A DNA stretch of 64,000 bases from Pseudomonas indica NBRC 103045 (GCF_002091635.1 NZ_BDAC01000004.1:1-64000), one strand, 5' to 3'; shown: positions 16,621 through 28,874, counted from the stretch's first letter. A program made the numbers and translations. The notes: generated by a model from the letters alone, not told the origin.

Positions 16621-16785
16621 TCACTCTGGACGTGTCCGCCCGGTGCCCGGTTGCTCCTGATCGGCCTTGGTCGTTACCCGCGGCGCCGGTCGTGGTTCGT
16701 TGGCCGCATGCTTCTGCCGTGTGTCCGGCTCAGCGCGGGACAACGGATCGGGCAGTCGCTCGATGTCGAAATAAGGAAGTTGCAT
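16621..16785 (-). CDS. Possible 54-residue hypothetical protein
   Basis: The ATG at 16785 is preceded by an excellent ribosome binding site, GGAAGGAG, 7-8 bases away, followed by 54 codons (MQLPYFDIERLPDPLSRAE...). The protein is hydrophilic, charged and probably disordered in its second half. No family is recognised. It precedes the copper cluster in the same direction with about 145 bp between them. The ribosome binding site is the main support; it could be chance. Confidence 0.4.
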   Translation of the reverse strand: MQLPYFDIERLPDPLSRAEPDTRQKHAANEPRPAPRVTTKADQEQPGTGRTRPE

Positions 16786-17139
16786 GGCACATTCTCCTTC
16801 CGAAACCTGTCCGGATACTGCATGGGTGCCCCTTTCGCGTCTTCGCCGTACCGTCGCGGTGGCATCGTTGGAACGCCATCCGATACCGGGACGTAATCCA
16901 AGTATGGACCCGCTCAGGGAGCGCCACTGCCTTTTCCAGCCAAACGGCCGTCGGTGGATTGATGCCGATCGACGAAGGGACGGTCCGTTGACGACAGAAC
17001 CATCGGAAGCAATAACCCCGCCCATTTGGGCCATCTTGGCGACGCCGGGAACGCAAGCCGCCGAACGGTCATGCGCCGCTGTGACGCTGGCGTGCTTCAT
17101 GCAGTCATTGAAGTGTCATCCGTGCCGCAGTTTTCTCGC
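16786..17139. other. 354-bp gap, no gene supported
   Basis: This gap lies between the divergent small ORF and the ChaC-like gene. Open frames on both strands are overlapping and lack ribosome binding sites. I see no clear promoter hexamers, repeats or RNA structure. Confidence 0.4.
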
Positions 17140-17790
17140 ATGAACGACCACGCTCCCTTCTCCTGTTCGCTCTACCCTCCGGCACTCGGGCTGCCCCGGC
17201 AGCTCACCTGCGCCGAATTGCAGGCATCCCTGGAAAACACCATGCGCCAACGCGGGGCGGGGCCTGTCTGGCTGTTCGCCTATGGGTCGCTGATCTGGCG
17301 TCCCGCCTGCCCCTCGGTGGAAGCCCGGCGCGCACGGGTGCACGGTTACCATCGCGGTCTGTACCTGTGGTCCATGCTGCACCGCGGCACGCCGGAAAAC
17401 CCCGGCCTGGTGCTCGGTCTGGACCGCGGCGGCTCCTGCTCCGGCTTCGCCTACCGCCTGCCCGAGGCCGGCCTGGAGGAACACCTGCTGGCGCTCTGGC
17501 AGCGGGAAATGCCGGATGCCTCCTACCGTCCGGAATGGTTGAACTGCCGTCTGGAAGACGGCAGCCAGGTACGCGCCCTCGGCTTCGTCCTGCAACGGCA
17601 CCTGCCCAGCTACGCCGGTTTGCAGCCGGACAGCGTGCTCAGCCGGGTCTTCGCCACCGCCTGCGGACATTTCGGCACCACCCGCGACTATGTGGAACAA
17701 ACCGTCAGCGCCCTGCGCGCCCACGCCATGCCGGACTTCAACCTGGAAGCAACCCTGGCCCGCTGCTGCCCCGAACGCGTCAGCGAGTGA
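17140..17790 (+). CDS. ChaC-like gamma-glutamylcyclotransferase
   Basis: A 216-residue cytosolic enzyme of the ChaC family, which cleaves glutathione to 5-oxoproline and Cys-Gly. The glycine-containing substrate loop WLFAYGSLIWRP (about residues 43-54) is the family hallmark, followed by the GYHRGLYLWSMLHRGTPENPGLVLGL region. The catalytic Glu is expected in the segment around LPEAGLEEHLLALWQREM. The ATG at 17140 gives a start consistent with relatives; the open frame from 17026 adds an unlikely head. It is monocistronic. Confidence 0.9.
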   Translation: MNDHAPFSCSLYPPALGLPRQLTCAELQASLENTMRQRGAGPVWLFAYGSLIWRPACPSVEARRARVHGYHRGLYLWSMLHRGTPENPGLVLGLDRGGSCSGFAYRLPEAGLEEHLLALWQREMPDASYRPEWLNCRLEDGSQVRALGFVLQRHLPSYAGLQPDSVLSRVFATACGHFGTTRDYVEQTVSALRAHAMPDFNLEATLARCCPERVSE

Positions 17791-17904
17791 CGGATTTGGG
17801 CAGGTGCGAGCTGGATGTCAGGAGCCCGGCTGATCGCCCTGATCCGTGGCGTTTATCGGGTGGTGGGCGTCACAGGTAGCGAGGCAATAGGCCATGCGAA
17901 AACG

Positions 17905-17941
17905 AAAAAGCCCCGCCTGCCTGAGCAGCGCGGGGCTTTTT
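17905..17941 (-). terminator. Terminator downstream of tRNA-Arg
   Basis: AAAAAGCCCCGC (17905-17916) pairs with GCGGGGCTTTTT (17930-17941), giving a 12-bp stem with U-tracts in both directions. It sits just downstream of the tRNA gene on the minus strand and could also end the ChaC-like transcript. Confidence 0.88.
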
Positions 17942-17948
17942 CACGAGA

Positions 17949-18025
17949 TGGTGTCCCAGGCAGGAATTGAACCTGCAACCTTCCCCTTAGGAGGGGGACG
18001 CTCTATCCAATTGAGCTACTGGGAC
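17949..18025 (-). tRNA. tRNA-Arg (anticodon CCT)
   Basis: The minus strand folds into a standard cloverleaf: acceptor GTCCCAG/CTGGGAC, D-arm GCTC/GAGC, anticodon stem TCCCC/GGGGA with loop CTCCTAA (anticodon CCT, reading AGG), and T-arm GCAGG/CCTGC with TTCAATT. Discriminator A and an encoded CCA tail are included in the coordinates. This tRNA is a frequent integration site for genomic islands, but no integrase is adjacent here. Confidence 0.97.
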
Positions 18026-18182
18026 ACAGCGATAACGGGGGCGCATGTTAGGGTCTGTTGAGGTTTCGACGCAAGCCGCGTGACCGCGCAACGCCAACAG
18101 CCTCTAACGACCGGGCGATTTTGTCATGCCGTCGCCACGCAGCGCGACCATACTCTGTCGATTGCCCCACGGAGAGCCCGCC

Positions 18183-18662
18183 ATGCCTGCCGTCGACCCC
18201 AGCGCCCTGCCCGACTCGCCCTTCGTCCATTTCAGCGTACGCGCCGCCAGCCCCGGCGATGCCAACCGGCTGGCCGACCTGCTGCAACAGCTCGGCGAAC
18301 AGGACCCACGCCCCGATCCGACCCTGCTCGCCCTGCGTCTCGCCGAGCTGCCGGCCAGTCGCGAAGTGCTGGTGGCGGAGCGCGACGGCAAGCTGCTCGG
18401 CACCTGCACCCTGAACCTGATCGAGCACTTGGCCCATGACTTCGCCCGCTCGGCGGTGGTCGAGGACGTAGTGGTGGATGCCGGGGCGCGGGGACTCGGC
18501 GTCGGCCGGGCGCTGATGGAAAAAGCCGCCGAGCGCGCCCGCGCCTGGGGATGCTACAAACTGGCACTGTCCACCCACCGCGACCGCGAGGCCGCGCACC
18601 GCTTCTACGAGGCCCTGGGCTATCGGCCCCACGGCATCAGCCTGGCGTTGTCGCTGTCCTGA
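18183..18662 (+). CDS. GNAT family N-acetyltransferase
   Basis: A 159-residue single-domain GNAT enzyme. The acetyl-CoA-binding motif A is VEDVVVDAGARGLGVGRALMEKAAERA (about residues 96-122), with the R/Q-x-x-G-x-G/A pattern as ARGLGVGRA, and motif B holds HRFYEALGYRPHG. The substrate is unknown. The ATG at 18183 has GGAGAG eight bases upstream; the longer frame from 18126 lacks a site. It stands alone between the tRNA and the transporter gene. Confidence 0.85.
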   Translation: MPAVDPSALPDSPFVHFSVRAASPGDANRLADLLQQLGEQDPRPDPTLLALRLAELPASREVLVAERDGKLLGTCTLNLIEHLAHDFARSAVVEDVVVDAGARGLGVGRALMEKAAERARAWGCYKLALSTHRDREAAHRFYEALGYRPHGISLALSLS

Positions 18663-18805
18663 CCGAATTCGACGCACTGCGCTTTCCGCGAAACTGACCG
18701 GCCCGTTAGAATCGCCGCTTTTTTGCGGCGTGGGCCCATCCGCCTTCGTCCGCTCGGCAGCTGCGGGACGCCGTGGCTTCCCCCACACGTCAGAGGGCAA
18801 CCCCC

Positions 18806-20179
18806 ATGAAGGCAGTTTTCTCCGCTTACCTGCGCACTCCCTTGCTGATGCGCATCTTCGCCGGCTTCCTGCTCGGCTCCCTGGTCGGCATCGGGCTGTG
18901 GTACGCCGGCACCCAGGACAGCGACCTGACCGCGCGCGTCATCCCCTACGTCCAGCCGTTCGGCAGCCTGCTGGTCAGCCTGCTGAAGATGATCGTGGTG
19001 CCGGTGATCCTGCTCTCGCTGATCACCGGCGCCGCCAGCCTGCCGCTGGCGCGCTTTGGCAAGATCGGCGTGAAGGTGATCGCCTGGTACCTGCTCTGCT
19101 CGTTCCTCGCCGCCGTCATCGGCACCCTGGTGGCGCTCGCCTTCAACCCCGGCGAAGGCAGCAACCTGGCCGGCTGGGAGCGTCTGGTCGGTGGCGTCAA
19201 GGGCGAGGCGGAGAGCCTGGTGGCCCAGGCCGACAGTAACGCCGGGCCGATGGGCCTGCTGCTGAGCATGTTCGAGAACCCCTTCCATGCACTGTCCGAA
19301 GGGCACTTCCTGGCCATCATCGTCTTCGCCATCTTCTTCGGCCTGGCCCTGCGCGTACTGCTCGACGGCGACGCCGGCGAAACCCAGAAGGCCGCCGTGC
19401 AGCGTCTGCTCGACAGCCTGGAAGCGGCGCGCGATGCGGTGTTCAAGATGGTCGACTGGATTCTCGAATACACCCCGGTCGGCGTCTTCGCCCTGTCGGT
19501 GGTGAACTTCGGCCTGTACGGCCCGAGCATCGCCGGCCCCTACGTCAACGTCACCCTGGGCGTGATCACCGGCGTTCTGGTGATGGTGCTGGTGGTCTAT
19601 CCGGCCCTGCTGTGGGTCTCCACCCGGCGCAATCCGCTGCAGGTCTACAAGTACCTGCAGGAGCCGATGATCACTGCCTTCATCACCCGCTCCAGCGCCG
19701 CCACCCTGCCGGTGTCGCTGCGAGTGATCGAGCATGACCTGAAGGTGAAGAACGAACTGGCCTCCTTCTCCCTGCCGCTGGGCGCCACCATCAACATGGA
19801 CGGCGTCTGCGTGCACCTGCCGATGTTCGCCATCCTCGCCGCCAATATCTTCGGCGTCGACCTCAGCGCCACGCAGTTGCTGATGCTGGTGCTCACCACC
19901 GTGCTGGCCTCCATCGGCGCCGGTGGCGTGCCGGGCGGCAGCCTGATGCTGCTGTTCATCATTCTCCAGGCGATGGGCCTGGCGCCGGAGCAGATCGCCG
20001 TGATCGTCGCCCTGGCCCTCGGCATCAACCCGATCCTCGACATGTTCGAGACCTGCAACAACGTCACCGGCGACCTGGTTTGCACCTATGCCGTGGCCGA
20101 GCGCTCGGGCCTGGTGGACCAGCCGAGCCCGTCCTCCGCAGACAGCGCTCCCGCCTTCCGCCCCTCTCCGGCCGAGTAA
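18806..20179 (+). CDS. Dicarboxylate/amino acid:cation symporter (DAACS)
   Basis: A 457-residue membrane protein with eight transmembrane helices and two reentrant hairpins expected of the GltP/Glt(Ph) family. The serine-rich hairpin SSAATLPVS and the substrate/cation motif SLPLGATINMDG (about residues 320-331) are clear, as is GAGGVPGG and GINPILDMFETCNNVTGD at the second hairpin. It imports glutamate, aspartate or C4-dicarboxylates with H+ or Na+. The MKAVF start at 18806 follows GAGGGCAACCCCC. The C-terminal tail (about 25 residues) is Pro/Ser-rich. Confidence 0.92.
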   Translation: MKAVFSAYLRTPLLMRIFAGFLLGSLVGIGLWYAGTQDSDLTARVIPYVQPFGSLLVSLLKMIVVPVILLSLITGAASLPLARFGKIGVKVIAWYLLCSFLAAVIGTLVALAFNPGEGSNLAGWERLVGGVKGEAESLVAQADSNAGPMGLLLSMFENPFHALSEGHFLAIIVFAIFFGLALRVLLDGDAGETQKAAVQRLLDSLEAARDAVFKMVDWILEYTPVGVFALSVVNFGLYGPSIAGPYVNVTLGVITGVLVMVLVVYPALLWVSTRRNPLQVYKYLQEPMITAFITRSSAATLPVSLRVIEHDLKVKNELASFSLPLGATINMDGVCVHLPMFAILAANIFGVDLSATQLLMLVLTTVLASIGAGGVPGGSLMLLFIILQAMGLAPEQIAVIVALALGINPILDMFETCNNVTGDLVCTYAVAERSGLVDQPSPSSADSAPAFRPSPAE

Positions 20180-20182
20180 CGG

Positions 20183-20656
20183 CTACTCCACATCCCCGCA
20201 CAGCTCCGCGGCGCGCAACAGCGCCGCGGTCAGCCCGTGCCTCTCCCACTCCGGCAGCGCGGCGAAACGAGCGCGGAATTCCGGTGGCAGCAACGGCGGC
20301 GCCTCATGCAACAGGGCCCGCCCGGCCTCGCTGATGTGCAGCCATTGCTTGCGCCGGTCCTGGTCGTCGCGCTGGCGCTGCAACAGGCCGCGCTCCTCCA
20401 GGCGGTCGAGCATGCCCGACAGCGTCGCCGCGCTCAGGCTGACCTTGCCGCACAGCGAACTGGCGGTCAGCCGCCCTTCGCTGTTGAGCACCTGCAACAC
20501 CAGCAACTGCATGGGCGTCAGGCCACCGTAGCGGGCCAGGCGCTTGGCATGCACCTCGCCCGCCTGCTGCAAACGCCGCAGGGCCTGGAACAAGGACTGT
20601 TCGAAGCCCTTGATCGATGACAATTCAGTTTCAGTCGAAACTATTAATTCTGACAT
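20183..20656 (-). CDS. MarR family transcriptional regulator
   Basis: A 157-residue winged-helix regulator from the MSELIV start (an upstream Met at 20677 adds seven residues). The DNA-binding region SSLCGKVSLSAATLSGMLDRLEERGLLQRQRDDQDRRKQWLHIS (about residues 64-107) is typical of MarR proteins. It is transcribed divergently from the NAGGN operon with a 16-bp perfect palindrome between them, so it probably represses the operon and itself. The same arrangement is remembered from P. aeruginosa. Confidence 0.9.
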   Translation of the reverse strand: MSELIVSTETELSSIKGFEQSLFQALRRLQQAGEVHAKRLARYGGLTPMQLLVLQVLNSEGRLTASSLCGKVSLSAATLSGMLDRLEERGLLQRQRDDQDRRKQWLHISEAGRALLHEAPPLLPPEFRARFAALPEWERHGLTAALLRAAELCGDVE

Positions 20657-20680
20657 ACAGCACGCTTCATCCAACATTTA

Positions 20681-20696
20681 GCTTTGACATCAAAGC
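20681..20696. promoter_or_regulatory. Palindromic operator candidate for the MarR regulator
   Basis: GCTTTGACATCAAAGC is a perfect 16-bp palindrome (7-bp arms, 2-base centre). It lies 25 bp upstream of the MarR start and about 110 bp upstream of the first NAGGN gene. Size and position fit a MarR dimer site controlling both directions. Confidence 0.6.
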
Positions 20697-20803
20697 ATTT
20701 TTTTGTTTGGGTGTAAAAGGTGCCTGAGCAGGTCGGCAACCGATAGTTTTCAACCGCCTGCGCTGTGCACCTCCCCAACGGCAACAACACCGGTAAGGAA
20801 CCT

Positions 20804-22576
20804 ATGTGCGGTATAGCTGGAGAATTACGTTTCGACGGCCGACCGGCCGATCTGGCCGCGGTCGAACGCATCACCCATCACCTTGCACCGCGTGGCCCCG
20901 ACGCCTGCGGCTTCCATAGCCAGGGCCCGGTCGCCATGGGCCACCGGCGGCTGAAGATCATGGACCTCGACGAGGCCTCCGGCCAGCCGATGACAGACGC
21001 CTTCCTCGGCCTGTCGATGGTCTTCAACGGCGCGATCTACAACTACCCGGAACTGCGCGGCGAGCTGGAGGGCCTGGGTTATCGCTTCTTCTCCGACGGC
21101 GATACCGAGGTCCTGCTCAAGGCCTATCACGCCTGGGGCGAAGCCATGCTGCCGAAGCTCAACGGCATGTTCGCCCTGGCGATCTGGGAGCGCGACCGCC
21201 GCAGCCTGTTCCTCGCCCGCGACCGGCTCGGCATCAAGCCGCTGTACCTGGCGCGCAACGGCGAGCGGCTGCGCTTCGCCTCGACCCTGCCGGCGCTGCT
21301 GCAGGGCGGCGACATCGAGCGCAGCCTGAACCCGGTGGCGCTCAACCACTACCTCAGTTTCCACGCCGTGGTACCCGCCCCGCATACCTTGGTGGCGGGC
21401 ATCGAGAAGCTGCCGCCGGCCACCTGGATGCGCCTCGACGCCCAGGGCAATGCCGAGCAGCAGTGCTGGTGGCAACTCGACTACGGCCCGCGCGAAGACG
21501 AACGCCAGCTCGGTTTCGAGGACTGGCAGGGCCGCGTGCTCGACAGCCTGCGCGAGGCCGTGGCGATCCGCCAGCGCGCCGCGGTGGACGTCGGCGTGCT
21601 GCTCTCCGGCGGCGTCGATTCCAGCCTGCTGGTCGGCCTGCTGCGCGAGGCCGGCGCGGCGGACAACCTGCTGACCTTTTCCATCGGTTTCGAGGATGCC
21701 GGCGGCGAGCGCGGCGACGAGTTCCACTACTCCGACCTGATCGCCCGTCACTACGGTACCCGCCACCACCAGTTGCGCATCGACGAGCGGGAAATCATCG
21801 AGCAGTTGCCGGCGGCGTTCCGCGCCATGAGCGAGCCGATGGTCAGCCACGACTGCATCGCCTTCTACCTGCTCTCCCGCGAAGTGTCGCGCCACTGCAA
21901 GGTGGTGCAGAGCGGCCAGGGCGCCGACGAGCTGTTCGCCGGCTATCACTGGTACCCGCAGGTGGACGGCGCCGCCGATCCGGTGGCCGCCTACCTGGCG
22001 GCGTTCCGCGACCGCGACTTCGCCGACTATGCCGAGACCGTGGCGTCGCGCTGGGTCGAGGAAGACTTTTCCGGCGAGTTCGTCCGCACGCACTTCGCCC
22101 ACCCCGGCGCCGACGACGCAGTGGACAAGGCGCTGCGCCTGGACAGCACGGTGATGCTGGTGGACGACCCGGTGAAGCGGGTCGACAACATGACCATGGC
22201 CTGGGGCCTGGAGGCCCGCACGCCGTTTCTCGACTACCGCGTGGCGGAGCTGTCGGCGCGCATCCCGGCGCGCTTCAAGCTGCCGGACGGCGGCAAGCAC
22301 GTGCTCAAGGAAGCCGCGCGACGGGTGATCCCGGCCGAGGTCATCGACCGGCCCAAGGGCTACTTCCCAGTGCCCGGCCTCAAGCATCTGCAAGGTGCCA
22401 CCCTCGACTGGGTACGCGACCTGCTGCTCGACCCGAGCCAGGACCGCGGCCTGTTCCAGATCGCGGCGATCGACCGGCTGCTCAGCGACCCGCAAGGCCA
22501 GTTGACCCCCTTGCGCGGCTCCAAGCTGTGGCAGCTCGCCGCGCTCAACCTGTGGCTCGACGAACACGGGCTTTGA
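20804..22576 (+). CDS. asnO: N-acetylglutaminylglutamine amidotransferase
   Basis: A 590-residue asparagine-synthase-like enzyme. The N-terminal glutaminase starts with MCGIAGELRF, so Cys2 is the nucleophile after Met removal; this fixes the start at 20804. The synthetase domain has the PP-loop motif LLSGGVDSSLLVGLL (about residues 266-280) and VVQSGQGADELFAGYHWYP. In the NAGGN pathway it amidates the dipeptide N-acetylglutaminylglutamine to form the neutral osmoprotectant. It heads the operon with the synthetase and an M42 peptidase. Identification relies on the operon: a plain AsnB would be the alternative for this gene alone. Confidence 0.9.
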   Translation: MCGIAGELRFDGRPADLAAVERITHHLAPRGPDACGFHSQGPVAMGHRRLKIMDLDEASGQPMTDAFLGLSMVFNGAIYNYPELRGELEGLGYRFFSDGDTEVLLKAYHAWGEAMLPKLNGMFALAIWERDRRSLFLARDRLGIKPLYLARNGERLRFASTLPALLQGGDIERSLNPVALNHYLSFHAVVPAPHTLVAGIEKLPPATWMRLDAQGNAEQQCWWQLDYGPREDERQLGFEDWQGRVLDSLREAVAIRQRAAVDVGVLLSGGVDSSLLVGLLREAGAADNLLTFSIGFEDAGGERGDEFHYSDLIARHYGTRHHQLRIDEREIIEQLPAAFRAMSEPMVSHDCIAFYLLSREVSRHCKVVQSGQGADELFAGYHWYPQVDGAADPVAAYLAAFRDRDFADYAETVASRWVEEDFSGEFVRTHFAHPGADDAVDKALRLDSTVMLVDDPVKRVDNMTMAWGLEARTPFLDYRVAELSARIPARFKLPDGGKHVLKEAARRVIPAEVIDRPKGYFPVPGLKHLQGATLDWVRDLLLDPSQDRGLFQIAAIDRLLSDPQGQLTPLRGSKLWQLAALNLWLDEHGL

Positions 22577-22678
22577 CGCCCGACCGGACGACACGCCGGC
22601 CATACGCCGGCGAGGAACGGACCCGAAGTTCCAGGGTCGATCCAGAAGGGTCGCCCGGCACCGATGAAGGAGAATGCC

Positions 22679-24421
22679 ATGCAGAAATCCCAGGCCTACG
22701 GCCAGCGCCTGCTGCGCGGACAGGCACCGTCCTACCAGCGTTTGCAGGCGCGCTTCGCCGAGGACGGCAAGGAAGAACCCCGGCAGCCGGTGGCCCTGCA
22801 ATGCGGCTGGGGCCGCCTGCTGATCGGCCATACCTACCCGGACGCCGCCCGCCTGGCCGCCGACCTGCTGGAAGAACGGTCCGGCGAACGCGACATCGCG
22901 CTCTACGTGGCGGCACCGCAGCAGGTGCTGGCGCAGGCGCCACAGCAGTTGTTTCTCGATCCCTCCGACACCCTGCGCCTGTGGTTTTCCGACTACCGCC
23001 CGGCGCGCCGCCCGTTCCGCGGCTTCCATATCCGTCGCGCGCAGAGCGAGGGCGACTGGGCCGGGGTCAACCGCCTTTACCAGACGCGCGGCATGCTGCC
23101 GGTGGACAGCCGCCGCCTGACCCCGCGCGAGGAAGGCGGTCCGGTCTACTGGCTGGCCGAGGACCTCGACAGCGGCCAGGCGATCGGCGCGGTGATGGGC
23201 CTCAACCACGCGGAAGCCTTCGGCGACCCGGAGAACGGCAGCAGCCTCTGGTGCCTGGCGGTGGACCCGCAATGCACCCGCCCCGGTGTCGGCGAAGCGC
23301 TGGTCCGCCACCTGATCGAGCATTACCAGTCGCGCGGGCTGTCCTACCTCGACCTGTCGGTGTTGCATGACAACCGCCAGGCCAAGGCGCTCTACGCCAA
23401 GCTGGGCTTCCGCGACCTGCCCACCTTTGCGGTCAAGCGCAAGAACAGCATCAACCAGCCGCTGTTCATGGGCCCCGGCCCGGAAGCGGAACTCAACCCC
23501 TACGCGCGGATCATCGTCGACGAGGCACACCGTCGTGGCATCGAAGTACAGGTGGACGACGCGGCGGCCGGCATCTTCACGCTGATCCACGGCGGACGGC
23601 GTATCCGCTGCCGGGAATCGCTGTCCGACCTGACCAGCGCGGTGAGCATGACCCTCTGCCAGGACAAGCTGCTCACCCATCGCTACCTGCGTCGCGCCGG
23701 GCTCGAACTGCCGGCGCAGCGCCTGGCCGGCAGCACGGAAGAGAATGCCGCCTTCCTCGCCGAACATGGCCGCATCGTGGTCAAGCCGGTGGATGGCGAG
23801 CAGGGCAAGGGCGTCGCCGTGGACCTGCGCACTGAGGAAGAGGTGGAACACGCCATCGAGGCGGCACGTCGCTTCGACAGCCGGGTGCTGCTGGAAAGTT
23901 TCCACGAGGGCCTGGACCTGCGCATCCTGGTGATCGGCTACGAGGTGGTGGCCGCCGCCATCCGCCGTCCGGCCGAGGTCCAGGGCGACGGCCGACACAG
24001 CATCGGCGCGCTGATCGAAGCCCAGAGCCGGCGCCGGCAGGCCGCCACCGGTGGCGAAAGCCGCATCCCGCTGGACGAGGAAACCCAGCGCACCCTACAC
24101 GCCGCCGGCTACGACTACGACAGCGTGCTGCCGGAAGGCACCCGCCTGGCCGTACGCCGCACCGCCAACCTGCACACTGGCGGCACCCTGGAAGACGTCA
24201 CCGCGCAGTTGCATCCGACACTGGCCGACGCCGCCGTGCGCGCCGCCCGCGCCCTGGACATCCCGGTGGTCGGCCTGGACCTGCTGGTGGAAGCCGCCGA
24301 CCAGCCGCGCTACGTGTTCATCGAAGCCAACGAGCGCGCCGGCCTCGCCAACCACGAGCCGCAACCCACCGCCGAAAAATTCGTCGACCTGCTGTTCCCG
24401 CTCAGCCAGACACCGAGCTGA
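22679..24421 (+). CDS. ngg: N-acetylglutaminylglutamine synthetase (GNAT-ATP-grasp fusion)
   Basis: A 580-residue bifunctional enzyme. The first part carries a GNAT acetyltransferase domain (VDPQCTRPGVGEALVRHLIEHY, about residues 198-219, with QAKALYAKLGF). The second part is an ATP-grasp ligase (KPVDGEQGKGVAVDL at about 369-383 and FIEANERAGLANHEPQP near the end). Together they would acetylate glutamine and join a second glutamine. The ATG at 22679 is preceded by GAAGGAGAATGCC; an ATG at 22664 overlaps that site and is less likely. It follows asnO by 102 bp. Confidence 0.92.
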   Translation: MQKSQAYGQRLLRGQAPSYQRLQARFAEDGKEEPRQPVALQCGWGRLLIGHTYPDAARLAADLLEERSGERDIALYVAAPQQVLAQAPQQLFLDPSDTLRLWFSDYRPARRPFRGFHIRRAQSEGDWAGVNRLYQTRGMLPVDSRRLTPREEGGPVYWLAEDLDSGQAIGAVMGLNHAEAFGDPENGSSLWCLAVDPQCTRPGVGEALVRHLIEHYQSRGLSYLDLSVLHDNRQAKALYAKLGFRDLPTFAVKRKNSINQPLFMGPGPEAELNPYARIIVDEAHRRGIEVQVDDAAAGIFTLIHGGRRIRCRESLSDLTSAVSMTLCQDKLLTHRYLRRAGLELPAQRLAGSTEENAAFLAEHGRIVVKPVDGEQGKGVAVDLRTEEEVEHAIEAARRFDSRVLLESFHEGLDLRILVIGYEVVAAAIRRPAEVQGDGRHSIGALIEAQSRRRQAATGGESRIPLDEETQRTLHAAGYDYDSVLPEGTRLAVRRTANLHTGGTLEDVTAQLHPTLADAAVRAARALDIPVVGLDLLVEAADQPRYVFIEANERAGLANHEPQPTAEKFVDLLFPLSQTPS

Positions 24422-24491
24422 GAAGGCCCCGCCGGCCATCCGTCCCCGTGGCGGATGGCGGGACAGCCGTCCACAGCCCCGGAGTGACCCC

Positions 24492-25682
24492 ATGGCCGCC
24501 AAACTGCCCGAACCCGACCTGGCGTATCTGCAGCGCGTGCTGCTGGAAATGCTCGCCATCCCCAGCCCCACCGGCTTTACCGATACCATCGTGCGCTACG
24601 TCGCCGAGCGGCTGAAGGAACTGGGCATCCCCTTCGAACTGACCCGCCGCGGAACCATCCGCGCGACCCTCAAGGGACGCCGCTACAGCCCGGACCGCGC
24701 GGTCTCGGCGCACCTCGACACCATCGGCGCCATCGTCCGCGAAATCCACGCCAACGGCCGTGTCGGCCTGGCGCCGGTGGGCTGCTGGTCGAGCCGCTTC
24801 GCCGAGGGCAGCCGGGTCAGCCTGTTCACCGACAGCGGCGTGCTGCGCGGCAGCGTGTTGCCGCTGCTGGCCTCGGGGCATGCCTTCAATACCGCGGTGG
24901 ACCAGTTGCCGATCAGTTGGGACCACGTCGAACTGCGCCTCGACGCCACCACCGCCAGCCGCGCCGACACCCTGGCCCTGGGCGTGGAGGTGGGCGATTT
25001 CGTTGCCTTCGATCCGCTGCCGGAGTTCACCGAGAGCGGCCATATCAGCGCCCGCCACCTGGACGACAAGGCCGGCGTGGCGGCCCTGCTCACTGCGCTC
25101 AAGGCGGTGGTGGAAAGCCGCCAGGAACCGCCGATCGACTGCCACCCGCTGTTCACCATCACCGAGGAAACCGGCTCCGGCGCGGCGGCGGCCCTGCCCT
25201 TCGACGTCAGCGAATTCGTCGGCATCGACATCGCCCCGGTGGCCGCCGGCCAGCAATCCAGCGAGCACGCGGTCAGCGTCGCCCTGCAGGACTCCGGCGG
25301 GCCCTACGATTTCCATCTATCGCGGCATCTCCTGCGCCTCGCCGGGCAACACGACATCCCGGTACGTCGCGATCTGTTCCGCTACTACCACAGCGACGCG
25401 CAGTCGGCGGTCACTGCCGGCCACGACATCCGTACCGCCCTATTGGCGTTCGGCTGCGACGCCACCCACGGCTACGAGCGCACCCACCTGGACAGCCTGG
25501 CCGCCCTCGCCCGGCTGCTCAGCGCCTACCTGCTCAGCCCCCCGGTGTTCGCCAGCGACGCCCAGCCGGCGCGCAGTTCGCTGGAGCGTTTCAGCCATCA
25601 ACTGGAACACGACGCGCAGATGGAAAGCGAAACCCGGGTACCGCCGGTCGACAGCGTGCTGGGCCCGCGCCAGGAGGAATGA
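24492..25682 (+). CDS. M42-family aminopeptidase-like protein of the NAGGN system
   Basis: A 396-residue zinc peptidase homologue of the M42 (DapE-related) group. Metal-ligand and catalytic segments are visible: [38 protein letters not shown] and a late THGYERTH. It is regularly encoded with the NAGGN synthesis genes and may degrade or tune the level of the dipeptide, though its substrate is not shown by sequence. The ATG at 24492 has GGAGTGA upstream. It lies 70 bp after ngg. Confidence 0.88.
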   Translation: MAAKLPEPDLAYLQRVLLEMLAIPSPTGFTDTIVRYVAERLKELGIPFELTRRGTIRATLKGRRYSPDRAVSAHLDTIGAIVREIHANGRVGLAPVGCWSSRFAEGSRVSLFTDSGVLRGSVLPLLASGHAFNTAVDQLPISWDHVELRLDATTASRADTLALGVEVGDFVAFDPLPEFTESGHISARHLDDKAGVAALLTALKAVVESRQEPPIDCHPLFTITEETGSGAAAALPFDVSEFVGIDIAPVAAGQQSSEHAVSVALQDSGGPYDFHLSRHLLRLAGQHDIPVRRDLFRYYHSDAQSAVTAGHDIRTALLAFGCDATHGYERTHLDSLAALARLLSAYLLSPPVFASDAQPARSSLERFSHQLEHDAQMESETRVPPVDSVLGPRQEE

Positions 25683-25788
25683 GGCTCCGAGGGATCGGTC
25701 GGCGCGTCCCGCCACGCTGCCCCTTGAAGGGCACGGCACATCCGGGCAAAGTGCCTGCACGGTCGACCGAATCCCTCATGAGGTTCAC

Positions 25789-28575
<2,787 letters not shown>

Positions 28576-28634
28576 CCGGGGAAGTCGACGCCCGTGCGTC
28601 AATCTTCTAGCATCGCCGGTCCGGAGGTACACCC

Positions 28635-28874
28635 ATGCTGATCCCCTACCACCTGCTCGAAGCCGACACCCTCACCCGCCTGCTGGAAGACTTCGTGACC
28701 CGCGAAGGCACCGACAACGGCGACGACACACCGCTGGAAACCCGGGTAGCCCGCGCCCGCCGCGCCCTGGAGAAAGGCCAGGCGGTGATCGTCTTCGACC
28801 CGGACAGCCAGCAATGCCAGTTGATGCTGAAGGAAGAAGTGCCTCGGGAATGGCTGGATGAGGACAGGGGGTAA
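28635..28874 (+). CDS. YheU family protein
   Basis: A 79-residue acidic protein beginning MLIPYHLLEADTLTRLLEDFVTREGTD, the conserved YheU/UPF0270 pattern, with KGQAVIVFDPDSQQCQLML in the second half. Function is unknown; members are small cytosolic proteins. The ATG at 28635 has CCGGAGG upstream. It follows the hybrid kinase by 59 bp on the same strand and may be co-transcribed. Confidence 0.9.
   Translation: MLIPYHLLEADTLTRLLEDFVTREGTDNGDDTPLETRVARARRALEKGQAVIVFDPDSQQCQLMLKEEVPREWLDEDRG

Noticed and set aside
17949-18025. tRNA-Arg as an integrated-island attachment site
   Set aside because: No integrase, direct repeat of the tRNA 3' end or foreign-looking genes were found beside it.
20825-23998. 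1057-codon minus-strand open frame
   Set aside because: It lies antisense to asnO and ngg, whose motifs are intact. The translation has low-complexity Val/Gly/Ala/Gln composition and no domains.
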